Shown here piece by piece: positions 1 through 6,454 of a stretch of 6,454 nt of DNA (positions within the stretch are counted from its first letter, which is position 1; each line of letters starts with the position of its first letter). The position numbers and the translations under genes are program-made. Below the pieces are notes generated by a model that saw only the letters and a list, made by a program, of their open reading frames with translations, was not told the DNA's origin and made no database searches. Source of the stretch: Betaproteobacteria bacterium (lineage in GTDB: Bacteria > Pseudomonadota > Gammaproteobacteria > Burkholderiales > SG8-41); assembly GCA_029883965.1 (NCBI GenBank), contig JAOUIN010000133.1, positions 1 to 6,454 of the forward strand, given 5' to 3'.

Positions 1-1209
1 GGCCCCGTGGTGCTGGCGCTGCCGGAAGACATGCAGGACGAAGAAATCGGAGTGAAAAAAGCCGCGCGCTACCAGCGTGTCGCCGCACACCCGGGCGATG
101 CCGACATGCACCGGCTGCGCGACATGCTGTCGAAGGCGAAAAAGCCCATGGTCATTCTGGGGCAGGCCGGCTGGAACAAAAAAGGCTGCGAGGATTTTCT
201 GGCGTTTGCCACCGCCTACGATCTGCCGGTGGCATGCTCGTACCGCGCGCAGGACATGATCGACAACCGCGACCCCCATTATGTCGGCGACGTCGCCGTG
301 GGCCTGAACCCGGCGCTGGCGCAGCGCATCCATGAGTCCGACCTGCTGATCGCCATAGGCTCGCGCCTGGGCGAGTGGAGCACGGTCAACTACACGCTGC
401 TCGATATCCCGCGCCCGAGGCAGCCCTTTGTACACATCTATCCCGGCGCCGAGGAACTGGGCCGCGTGTATCAGGCCGACCTGCTGATCAACAGCGGCAT
501 GCCGGAATTCGCCGCCGCCGCGCGCAAGCTGCCGCCGCTGAAACCTGGCTGGAGTGAATGGACCAGGGCCGCACGCGCTGATCTCGACGCGTGGCAGAAA
601 CCGGTCAAGGTTCCCGGTGCGGTCAACATGAGCGAAATCGTCGGCTGGCTGAACCAGCGCCTGCCGCCGGAATCCATCGTCACCAACGGCGCCGGCAATT
701 TCTCGCTGTGGGTGCACCGCTTCTACCGCTATGGCGGTTTCCGCACCCAGCTCGGCCCCACCAGCGGCGCGATGGGCTACGGCGTGCCAGCGGGCGTGGG
801 CGCCAAGCTCGTTCATCCCAAACGGCCGGTCATCGCTTTCGCCGGCGACGGCGACTTCCTGATGACCGGGCAGGAACTTGCCACTGCGGCACAGTACGGC
901 GCAAAAGTCATTTTCATCGTCGTCAACAACGGCATGTACGGCACCATCCGCATGCATCAGGAGCGCCACTTCCCCGCGCGGGTCAGCGGCACCATGCTGC
1001 AAAACCCCGATTTTGCCGCGCTGGCGCGCGCCTACGGCCTGCACGGCGAAACCGTGGAAGCCACTGCGGACTTCGAGGCTGCTTTCGAGCGCGCCTGGTC
1101 GGCCAAAACGGCTGCGCTGATCGAAGTGCGCGTCGATCCCGAGGCAATCTCCCCGCGCACTACGCTGGCAGCGGTCCGCGCCGAGGCGAAGAAAAGCAAG
1201 AAAGGCTAG
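1..1209 (+). CDS. Thiamine-pyrophosphate-dependent enzyme, acetolactate synthase-like (5' end missing)
   Basis: The reading frame is open from the first base (codons GGC CCC GTG), so the gene starts outside the window; the GTG at position 7 is internal. The 402 visible residues match the central and C-terminal domains of the acetolactate synthase/benzoylformate decarboxylase superfamily, whose members usually run about 550-600 residues, so roughly the N-terminal domain with the catalytic glutamate is absent here. The fragment opens with GPVVLALPEDM, typical of the junction into the central domain (about residues 34-165). The C-terminal domain carries the ThDP/magnesium motif GDG (282-284), then 24 residues, then NN (309-310). 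Such enzymes decarboxylate 2-oxo acids or transfer the resulting aldehyde unit; the substrate cannot be told. Acetolactate synthase, glyoxylate carboligase and oxalyl-CoA decarboxylase relatives are all possible. The tail is lysine-rich. It appears to be the first visible gene of an operon with the next three. Confidence 0.93.
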   Translation, partial: GPVVLALPEDMQDEEIGVKKAARYQRVAAHPGDADMHRLRDMLSKAKKPMVILGQAGWNKKGCEDFLAFATAYDLPVACSYRAQDMIDNRDPHYVGDVAVGLNPALAQRIHESDLLIAIGSRLGEWSTVNYTLLDIPRPRQPFVHIYPGAEELGRVYQADLLINSGMPEFAAAARKLPPLKPGWSEWTRAARADLDAWQKPVKVPGAVNMSEIVGWLNQRLPPESIVTNGAGNFSLWVHRFYRYGGFRTQLGPTSGAMGYGVPAGVGAKLVHPKRPVIAFAGDGDFLMTGQELATAAQYGAKVIFIVVNNGMYGTIRMHQERHFPARVSGTMLQNPDFAALARAYGLHGETVEATADFEAAFERAWSAKTAALIEVRVDPEAISPRTTLAAVRAEAKKSKKG

Positions 1210-1220
1210 AGAGAAAACCC

Positions 1221-2177
1221 ATGGTGCATTTTCTGAATGAGGCGGATGTCCAGCAGTTGCTGACCATGAACATCGCGCTGGCGCAGGTCGAGCGCGCGCT
1301 GAACGACCGCGCGCTGGGCAAGGCAACCGACGTACCGCGGCAGCGCATCCAGACCACGTCGGGCATCCAGCATGTGCTACAGGCCTGCGCACCAGAGCTC
1401 GGCTACATCGGTTTCAAATACTATTTCACCCCGCCAGGAAAACGCGGCGCCACCTACGTGCACCTGATCAACATGCAGACCGGAAAACTCGACGCCATCG
1501 TCGAAGGCGTGTGGCTCGGCATGATGCGCACCGGCGCCGCCAGCGGCGTTGCGTCCAGACACCTCGCCAATCCCGGCGCCACCGTACTCGCACAGCTTGG
1601 TGCCGGATACCAGGGCATGGGACAGCTTGAGGCCGTGGTAACCGCGCTGAACATCAAGGAAGCACGGGTTTACGCGCGCACCCGCGACAAGCTCGAAGCC
1701 TGGTGCACAAAAATGGCGGACAAGCTCGGCATCCCGGTCATTCCTGCCGAATCCGGCGCTGCAGCGCTCAAGGGTGCGCAAGTGGTCAATATCATGACCA
1801 AGTCGGCAACACCGGTAATCGACGGCGACTGGCTGCAGCCGGGGCAGCATGTCAACGCCGCGGGCTCGAACGCGCTGTCACGCAGAGAAATCGACGCCAA
1901 GACCGTCGCGCGCAGCAACCTGATCACCGTCGATTCCCGCGGCACTGCACGCAACGAATGCGGCGATCTGGTCGCCGCAGTCGAAACCGGACGCCTGAAC
2001 TGGGACGCGCTGACCGAAATCGGCGAGGTCATCGCCGGGCGAATGCCGGGTCGCACCAACAAGGACGACATCACGCTCTACGAATCGCACGGCATGGGCA
2101 TCCAGGACATCTATACCGCAGCGGCACTGCTGGACCTCGCGCGCAAACGCAAGGTCGGTATCGAACTGCCGATGTAA
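1221..2177 (+). CDS. Ornithine cyclodeaminase/mu-crystallin family protein
   Basis: 318 residues, the normal length for this family of NAD(P)-dependent enzymes, which includes ornithine cyclodeaminase, archaeal alanine dehydrogenase, ketimine reductases and iminosuccinate reductase. Visible marks are Arg40/Arg42 and Lys66 (in GFKYY), the usual substrate-carboxylate and catalytic lysine region; the MMRTGAASGVASRHLA stretch at 101-116 containing Arg103; the Rossmann turn LGAGYQG at 126-132; VDSRGTARNECGDL at 237-250; and the C-terminal ESHGMGIQDIYTAAA. The ATG was chosen because it gives the family's standard N-terminus; a weak purine-rich stretch (AGAGAG) lies about 7 bases upstream. It follows the thiamine enzyme by 11 bases. 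A true cyclodeaminase role is only one option: with no arginine or ornithine genes nearby, an imino-acid reductase or amino-acid dehydrogenase role is at least as likely. The family call is firm, the reaction unknown. Confidence 0.92.
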   Translation: MVHFLNEADVQQLLTMNIALAQVERALNDRALGKATDVPRQRIQTTSGIQHVLQACAPELGYIGFKYYFTPPGKRGATYVHLINMQTGKLDAIVEGVWLGMMRTGAASGVASRHLANPGATVLAQLGAGYQGMGQLEAVVTALNIKEARVYARTRDKLEAWCTKMADKLGIPVIPAESGAAALKGAQVVNIMTKSATPVIDGDWLQPGQHVNAAGSNALSRREIDAKTVARSNLITVDSRGTARNECGDLVAAVETGRLNWDALTEIGEVIAGRMPGRTNKDDITLYESHGMGIQDIYTAAALLDLARKRKVGIELPM

Positions 2178-2181
2178 TTAC

Positions 2182-2187
2182 AGGGGG
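2182..2187 (+). promoter_or_regulatory. Ribosome binding site of the 3-hydroxyisobutyrate dehydrogenase family gene
   Basis: AGGGGG lies four bases before the ATG at 2192, in the 14-base gap after the preceding stop codon. It is the clearest Shine-Dalgarno-like sequence on the plus strand of this window and supports that start. Confidence 0.6.
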
Positions 2188-2191
2188 TTTT

Positions 2192-3094
2192 ATGAACGCT
2201 CATAAAGAAATCATCGGCTTTGTCGGCATTGGCACCATGGGCACACCCATGGCCGGCAACCTCGCCCGCGCCGGCTACAAACTCGTCGCGTTCGATCTTG
2301 ATGCGGCACGCACGGCCGCACTGGCGAAAGAATCCAGTGTAACCGTGGCAGCGAGCCTCGCCGAACTCGGCTCGCAGGCCAACATCATCATCACCATGCT
2401 GCCCGACGGCAAGGCGGTGCGCACAGCATTGTGCGGAAAGAACGACAGTTTCAAGGATTGCCTGCTGGAGCGCGCGCAAAAAAATGCGCTGATCATCGAC
2501 ATGAGTTCATCATCGCCGCTGGGCACGCGCGAATTGGGGGCATTGCTCGAACAGCGCGGCTACCAGATCATCGATGCGCCGGTCTCCAACGGATTAAAAG
2601 GCGCCGTCGCCGCTACGCTGTCGATCATGGTCGGCGGCGACAAATCCGTTTTCGAACGCGTGAAACCCCTGCTCGAAAAAATGGGCAACCAGATTTATCA
2701 TGCCGGCCCGCTGGGCGCGGGCCATGCGATCAAGGCGCTGAATAATTACGTTTCGGCCGCCGGGCTGGTGGCGGCCTGCGAGGCAGTCATTGCGGCCGAA
2801 CGTTTCGGTCTGGACACCGCCGTCGCCACCGACATCATCAACGCCTCCAGCGGCATGAACAACACGACCAGGAACAAGGTCAAGCAGCACATGCTGTCAA
2901 ACACCTTCGGTTCCGGTTTTACAACGGCGCTGATGGCCAAGGATGTGCGCACCGCGCTGGAAGTCGTCGAAGCGACCGGCACCACTTCCGATCTCGCGCG
3001 CCACTGCGCGGCTTTCTGGACCGCGGCCGAGGACAGGCTGCCGGCAGGCAAGGACCACACCGCCGTCTACCAGTTGATCAAAGACCGGAAATAA
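2192..3094 (+). CDS. 3-hydroxyisobutyrate dehydrogenase family NAD(P)-dependent oxidoreductase
   Basis: 300 residues, standard length for the beta-hydroxyacid dehydrogenase family (3-hydroxyisobutyrate dehydrogenase, tartronate-semialdehyde reductase, and relatives), cytoplasmic enzymes that interconvert a 3-hydroxy acid and its semialdehyde. The N-terminal Rossmann domain shows FVGIGTMGTPMAGNLARAGY (10-29); an aspartate pair (Asp35, Asp37) after the second strand suggests NAD preference, though this is tentative. The substrate loop reads DAPVSNGLKGA (128-138), where most relatives have SGG, so Asn133 replaces a usually conserved glycine. The catalytic lysine is Lys181 in GAGHAIKALNNY with the helper Asn pair at 184-185, and the C-terminal helical domain has the usual AKDV (249-252). 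It starts 14 bases after the preceding gene. The physiological substrate may be tartronate semialdehyde, methylmalonate semialdehyde or another; the sequence does not decide. Confidence 0.93.
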   Translation: MNAHKEIIGFVGIGTMGTPMAGNLARAGYKLVAFDLDAARTAALAKESSVTVAASLAELGSQANIIITMLPDGKAVRTALCGKNDSFKDCLLERAQKNALIIDMSSSSPLGTRELGALLEQRGYQIIDAPVSNGLKGAVAATLSIMVGGDKSVFERVKPLLEKMGNQIYHAGPLGAGHAIKALNNYVSAAGLVAACEAVIAAERFGLDTAVATDIINASSGMNNTTRNKVKQHMLSNTFGSGFTTALMAKDVRTALEVVEATGTTSDLARHCAAFWTAAEDRLPAGKDHTAVYQLIKDRK

Positions 3095-3111
3095 AGGCGA
3101 AAATAGCCGCA

Positions 3112-4335
3112 ATGACCAAACCGCTCAGCGGCCTGCGCGTACTCGACATGAGCCGCATCCTCGCCGGCCCGTGGTGCGGGCAGGTACTCGCCGACCTCGG
3201 CGCCGAAGTCATCAAGGTCGAACGCCCCGGCAAGGGCGACGACACGCGTGGCTGGGGGCCGCCGTTCCTGAAGGATCAGGAAGGCAATGAAACCGGTGAA
3301 TCGGCTTATTACCTGTGCGCCAACCGCGCCAAGCATTCGATCACGCTCGACATTGCCAAACCTGAAGGCCAGGCCATCGCGCGCGAACTCGCGCAACACG
3401 CCGACATCGTGCTGGAGAATTACAAGGTCGGCGACCTCAAGCGTTACGGCCTCGATTACGCCACGCTGTCGCAACTCAATCCGCGGCTCGTGTACTGCTC
3501 GATCACCGGCTTCGGCCAGGACGGCCCGTTCAAGGATCGTGCAGGTTACGATTTCATGGTGCAGGGCATGGGCGGCCTGATGAGCATCACCGGTGAGCGT
3601 GACGACCTGCCCGGCGGCGGGCCGCAGAAAGCCGGCGTCGCCATTGCCGACCTGATGACCGGCATGTATGCCTCGGTCGCCATCCTTGCCGCAATCGAGG
3701 AGCGTCACCGCAGCGGCCAGGGGCAATACATCGACATGGCGCTGCTGGATACCCAGGTCGCGTGGCTCGCAAACCAGAACAGCAATTACCTGATCGGCGG
3801 CACACCGCCCGTACGCATGGGCAATGCACATCCGAACGTGGTGCCGTACCAGACCTTCGCGACTCGGGACGGCAGCATCATTCTCGCGATCGGCAACGAC
3901 GGCCAGTTCCGGCGGTTCTGCAACGCAGCCGGCATAGCAGATGCCGCGGACGACGCGCGTTTCGCCAGCAATGCGCTGCGAATTGCCAATCGCGAGGCCT
4001 GCATCGCGGCGATCACGCCGGCGATGCAACAGAAAACCACCGCCGAGTGGATCGCGATCCTCGAACCATTGGGTGTACCCTGCGGGCCGGTGCACCGGCT
4101 CGACGAAGTATTCGCCAATCCGCAGATCAGGCACAGGCAGATGCAGGTGAATGTGCCGCACCCGCTGTGCGGCACAGTACCGCTGGTGGCGAACCCGATC
4201 AAATATTCGCGCACGCCGCTGGATTACAGGACGCCGCCGCCGCTGCTGGGGCAGCATACCGGCGACATACTGCGGGATGTGCTGGGCAAAAACGATACGG
4301 AAATCGAAGCGTTGCGCGCAGCCGGCATCATCTGA
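3112..4335 (+). CDS. Family III CoA-transferase (CaiB/BaiF type)
   Basis: 407 residues, the usual length for family III CoA-transferases such as formyl-CoA:oxalate, carnitine and succinyl-CoA:dicarboxylate CoA-transferases. These move CoA from an acyl-CoA donor to a free acid through an aspartyl-CoA anhydride. The N-terminus carries the family signature (SGLRVLDMSRILAGPWCGQ, 6-24, then DLGAEVIKVERPG, 28-40). ITGFGQDGPFKDRAGYD is at 131-147, and IADLMTGMYA (178-187) contains Asp180, which I align with the catalytic aspartate of the family. The typical RSGQGQYIDMALLDT (200-214) follows. Alpha-methylacyl-CoA racemases share the fold but are usually shorter (about 360 residues), so a transferase is favoured. 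The ATG lies 17 bases after the preceding stop, with only a weak AAAGGCG upstream. It is the last gene of the plus-strand operon; donor and acceptor acids are unknown. Confidence 0.94.
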   Translation: MTKPLSGLRVLDMSRILAGPWCGQVLADLGAEVIKVERPGKGDDTRGWGPPFLKDQEGNETGESAYYLCANRAKHSITLDIAKPEGQAIARELAQHADIVLENYKVGDLKRYGLDYATLSQLNPRLVYCSITGFGQDGPFKDRAGYDFMVQGMGGLMSITGERDDLPGGGPQKAGVAIADLMTGMYASVAILAAIEERHRSGQGQYIDMALLDTQVAWLANQNSNYLIGGTPPVRMGNAHPNVVPYQTFATRDGSIILAIGNDGQFRRFCNAAGIADAADDARFASNALRIANREACIAAITPAMQQKTTAEWIAILEPLGVPCGPVHRLDEVFANPQIRHRQMQVNVPHPLCGTVPLVANPIKYSRTPLDYRTPPPLLGQHTGDILRDVLGKNDTEIEALRAAGII

Positions 4336-4362
4336 AATCCGGCATCACTGCCCGGACGGGCT

Positions 4363-5007
4363 TCAGGACAATCCGGAGACCGCCTTCTCGTAACCGGGCA
4401 ACACCTCATCCGGCGCCGTCACGGTAAAGCCCAGATCCCTGAGCAGGCCATCCTGCAGACCGTAAACCCAGCCATGCACATCCACGGGCTGGCCGCGCTC
4501 CCACGCATCCCGCACGATCGTGGTCTGGCAAACGTTGACCGCCTGCTCAATAACATTGAGTTCACACAACCGGTCGCCACGCCGGTCGACACTGTCTGCC
4601 GTACCCAGACGACACTCGTGTTTCTGACGCACATCCTGCACGTGGCGCAGCCAGTTGTCGCTGAGACCGATGCGGTCACCGCGCAACACGGCATTGACTC
4701 CGGCACACCCGTAATGACCGACCACCATGATGTGCCGCACCTTGAGCACGTCGACGGCAAACTGGATCACCGACAGGCAGTTCAGATCGGTGTGCACCAC
4801 GACATTGGCCACATTCCGGTGCACGAACAGTTCGCCGGGCAGCAGATCCACGACTTCGTTGGCCGGCACCCGGCTGTCCGAACAGCCGATCCACAAATAC
4901 TGCGGCGACTGCTGACGGGCCAGTGTCGGAAAAAAATCCGGATCCTCGCGACGGATGCGCTCGGACCAGAGTCGATTGCTGTCGAACAGGTTGCGCAGGC
5001 TTTTCAT
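4363..5007 (-). CDS. can: Beta-class carbonic anhydrase
   Basis: 214 residues; catalyses reversible hydration of CO2 to bicarbonate in the cytoplasm. The zinc site is complete: Cys42, Asp44 and Arg46 in GCSDSRVP, then His98 and Cys101 in GHYGCAG. This numbering is the same as I recall for E. coli Can (Cys42, Asp44, His98, Cys101), and long stretches also agree with it (PGELFVHRNVAN, HTDLNCLSV, LCELNV, DGLLRDL). The ATG gives that same N-terminus, although no clear ribosome binding site precedes it. It lies 31 bases after the stop of the binding-protein gene on the same strand, so co-transcription is plausible. Such anhydrases usually supply bicarbonate for carboxylases when CO2 is scarce. The family and catalytic competence are certain from the residues; a specific link to the neighbouring catabolic genes is only a guess. 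Confidence 0.96.
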   Translation of the reverse strand: MKSLRNLFDSNRLWSERIRREDPDFFPTLARQQSPQYLWIGCSDSRVPANEVVDLLPGELFVHRNVANVVVHTDLNCLSVIQFAVDVLKVRHIMVVGHYGCAGVNAVLRGDRIGLSDNWLRHVQDVRQKHECRLGTADSVDRRGDRLCELNVIEQAVNVCQTTIVRDAWERGQPVDVHGWVYGLQDGLLRDLGFTVTAPDEVLPGYEKAVSGLS

Positions 5008-5038
5008 GCAGGAAATGCGACGGCGTTAAACATCAGGC

Positions 5039-5992
5039 TCAATCGACCTTGGCACCGGAGGCTTTTATCACCTTGGCCCACTTGGTAAATTCCGCGCGCA
5101 GGTACTGACCAAACTCTTCCGGCGTGTTGCCGACCACGTCAAAGGCCTCGGCTTCCAGGCGCTGACGGATAGCCGGCTGCGCCAGCACGGCGACGATGTC
5201 GCCATTGACCTTGCGCACCACGGTCTTCGACGTACCTTTGGGTGCGAGCACGCCGTACATGTTGTCGACCTGGAATCCCGGATAGGATTCCGCGACCGTC
5301 GGCACATTCGGCAGCACGGACAGGCGTTTCGGACTGGTCACCGCGATCGGTATCAGCTTGCCCGCCTTCGACAGGCCGATCAGCGGCGGCACCGCGGTGA
5401 AGCCCAGTTTGACTTCGCCGCTGAGCAGACCGGTCATTGCCGGGCCCGCGCCCTTGTACGGCACCTGCTGCAGGCTGGCACCGGTCATGGTGATGAACAA
5501 CTCCGCCGCGAGATGGCCCGCCGTGCCGACGCCGGGCGACGCATACGGAATCGCGCCCGCCTTCGACAGCGTCGCCAGCTCCTGCATCGACTTGACGCTG
5601 AAGGACGGATGGCGCGACACGATGGTCGCCGAGTTCGCGGTCAGCACCACAGGATCGAAATCTTTGAACGGATCGTATCCGGTCTTGCGATAAAGGCTGG
5701 GATTCGCAGTAAACACCGAGGTCGTCAGCAGGAAGGTATAGCCGTCAGCCGGCGATTGCGCGGCCAGTGCAGTGCCGATGTTGCCACCGGCGCCGCCCCG
5801 ATTGTCGACTACGACAGGCTGCTTCCATTGTTCCGACAGCTTCTGCCCGATCAGGCGCGCGACGAAATCCGCAGGCCCGCCGGCGGCGAACGACACAATG
5901 ATGCGAACGGGCCGGCTGGGGTATTCCAATGCAGAGTGCGCAACGGGTGCAGTCGCCAGCAGGCCGACGGCCAACATCCAGTGCAGCTTCAT
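5039..5992 (-). CDS. Tripartite tricarboxylate transporter (Bug family) periplasmic binding protein
   Basis: 317 residues from the chosen start. Residues 1-20 form a signal peptide (MKLHW, hydrophobic core, then VAHS) with likely cleavage before Ala21-Leu-Glu-Tyr-Pro, so the mature protein is periplasmic. Bug/TctC family marks follow in order: YPSRPVRIIVSFAAGGPADF (24-43), VVVDNRGGAGGNIGT (60-74), PADGYTFLLTT (81-91), SPGVGTAGHLAAELF (152-166) and VPYKGAGPAMTGLLSGEV (177-194). These proteins capture carboxylates or other small anions, some for TctAB permeases and some as orphans or sensors. No TctA or TctB gene is in view. An in-frame ATG two codons upstream (5996-5998) exists, but the Shine-Dalgarno sequence is almost on top of it, while it sits 7 bases before the chosen ATG. 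The dehydratase gene just upstream suggests a hydroxy- or sugar-acid ligand; this is inference. Confidence 0.95.
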   Translation of the reverse strand: MKLHWMLAVGLLATAPVAHSALEYPSRPVRIIVSFAAGGPADFVARLIGQKLSEQWKQPVVVDNRGGAGGNIGTALAAQSPADGYTFLLTTSVFTANPSLYRKTGYDPFKDFDPVVLTANSATIVSRHPSFSVKSMQELATLSKAGAIPYASPGVGTAGHLAAELFITMTGASLQQVPYKGAGPAMTGLLSGEVKLGFTAVPPLIGLSKAGKLIPIAVTSPKRLSVLPNVPTVAESYPGFQVDNMYGVLAPKGTSKTVVRKVNGDIVAVLAQPAIRQRLEAEAFDVVGNTPEEFGQYLRAEFTKWAKVIKASGAKVD

Positions 5993-5998
5993 GTTCAT

Positions 5999-6005
5999 TT
6001 CCTTT
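5999..6005 (-). promoter_or_regulatory. Ribosome binding site that decides the start of the Bug protein
   Basis: On the minus strand AAAGGAA immediately precedes two in-frame ATGs. The core AAGGA ends one base before the first ATG (5998) but 7 bases before the second (5992). The second spacing is normal for translation initiation, so the shorter protein starting MKLHW is favoured. Confidence 0.6.
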
Positions 6006-6024
6006 CAGAAAACAGCGTCGGGTT

Positions 6025-6454
6025 TCAGACGGTTGCGCCTGCGGTCATTTCCTGCATTTTTGCATACAGCGAATTCTGGGCTTCGAAACCGATGCCGGGA
6101 CGGTCGGGCAGTTTCAGATAACCATCCTCGACCTTTGCATCGTCTGCGAATCCGGCAAACATGCCGAACACGCCGGGGTAGGCCTCGCAGCCGCCGAGGC
6201 CGAAACCGCCGACGATGTGCAATGTCATCTGGTTGCCGCCGTGCGGAAACACTGCCTGCGGCGACCAGCCGTGTTCCTTGAGCATGTCGAGCGTGCGCAC
6301 GAACTGGGCGATGCCGTAGGACTGCGGCACATCGGTCTGGATAATGTCGCGGTCCGCACGCAGCCCGCCGAACCGCACCAGGTTGCGCACGTCCTGAGTC
6401 GAAAACAGGTTTTCGCCGGTGCCGATCGGCGCCTCATATATAGCTGCAACGTCG
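6025..6454 (-). CDS. Mandelate racemase/muconate lactonizing enzyme family protein, dehydratase-like (5' end missing)
   Basis: The frame is open to the right edge, so only the last 142 residues are present; full-length relatives are about 370-400. This is the C-terminal half of the enolase-superfamily barrel. Numbering from the first whole codon (6451-6453), Glu14 in GTGENL fits the last magnesium ligand. Asp41 (IQTDVPQSYG) and His71 (FPHGGNQ), 30 residues apart, fit the Asp-His catalytic dyad of the mandelate racemase group, and Glu90 (GGCEAYP) fits its electrophilic Glu. The RADRDIIQTD, RTLDMLKEHGWSP and GLGGCEAYPG stretches resemble what I recall of D-tartrate dehydratase-type acid-sugar dehydratases. 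The likely reaction is magnesium-dependent dehydration of a hydroxy- or sugar acid to a 2-oxo acid. The N-terminal capping domain and the Lys-x-Lys region that decide specificity are outside the window. It precedes the Bug gene by 26-32 bases, likely in one operon. Confidence 0.9.
   Translation of the reverse strand, partial: DVAAIYEAPIGTGENLFSTQDVRNLVRFGGLRADRDIIQTDVPQSYGIAQFVRTLDMLKEHGWSPQAVFPHGGNQMTLHIVGGFGLGGCEAYPGVFGMFAGFADDAKVEDGYLKLPDRPGIGFEAQNSLYAKMQEMTAGATV

Noticed and set aside
591..1220. Upstream extension of the cyclodeaminase-family frame inside the thiamine enzyme gene
   Set aside because: The extension translates to arginine-rich, low-complexity sequence with no family match, while the family N-terminus begins exactly at the ATG at 1221.
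1703..2191. Upstream extension of the dehydrogenase frame into the preceding gene
   Set aside because: The translated extension has no family resemblance. The ATG at 2192 has a good ribosome binding site and is followed at once by the Rossmann motif.
3067..4257. A 396-codon open frame on the minus strand, opposite the CoA-transferase gene
   Set aside because: It lies antisense to a gene with clear family motifs. Its translation is rich in Arg, Ala, His and Val with no recognisable domain, as expected from high GC in the third codon position.
4350..4361. GCCCG-GA-CGGGC as an intrinsic terminator
   Set aside because: The perfect repeat leaves a two-base loop, the usable stem is only about 4 pairs, and no run of T follows on either strand.
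4474..5088. A 204-codon open frame on the plus strand opposite the carbonic anhydrase
   Set aside because: It is antisense to a gene with every zinc-site residue in place, and its product shows no recognisable domain.
1..6454. A mobile element, CRISPR array, phage or defence system
   Set aside because: No transposase, integrase, tandem repeat array, terminal inverted repeats or defence-type domain was seen on either strand; nearly all bases belong to metabolic genes.

Overview
This is a GC-rich, densely coding bacterial window with seven protein genes and no gap longer than about 32 bases. The mix points to a betaproteobacterium, probably Burkholderiales-like: it has a Bug-type (tripartite tricarboxylate transporter) periplasmic binding protein, a family greatly expanded there, next to organic-acid catabolism genes. 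That assignment is inferred from gene content; there is no rRNA or other marker to confirm it.

Left part, plus strand (1-4335): four genes in one direction, 11 to 17 bases apart, likely one operon. They encode the C-terminal part of a thiamine-pyrophosphate enzyme related to acetolactate synthase (cut by the left edge), an ornithine cyclodeaminase/mu-crystallin family protein, a 3-hydroxyisobutyrate dehydrogenase family oxidoreductase, and a family III (CaiB/BaiF) CoA-transferase. Together they look like a small catabolic pathway: C-C cleavage or ligation of a 2-oxo acid, NAD(P)-linked redox steps on an imino or amino acid and on a 3-hydroxy acid, and CoA activation of a carboxylate. The substrate cannot be read from the sequence.

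Right part, minus strand (4363-6454): three genes in one direction, convergent with the first group. In transcription order they are the C-terminal end of an enolase-superfamily acid-sugar dehydratase (cut by the right edge, resembling D-tartrate dehydratase-type enzymes), a Bug periplasmic solute-binding protein, and a beta-class carbonic anhydrase very close to Escherichia coli Can. The dehydratase and binding protein suggest uptake and dehydration of a hydroxy- or sugar acid. The carbonic anhydrase may be a co-transcribed housekeeping gene or may handle CO2/bicarbonate.

The two groups meet tail to tail with 27 bases between stop codons (4336-4362). I saw no RNA gene, CRISPR array, insertion sequence, prophage or origin. 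The content is ordinary metabolic accessory DNA. The most interesting point is the unassigned four-gene combination on the left.
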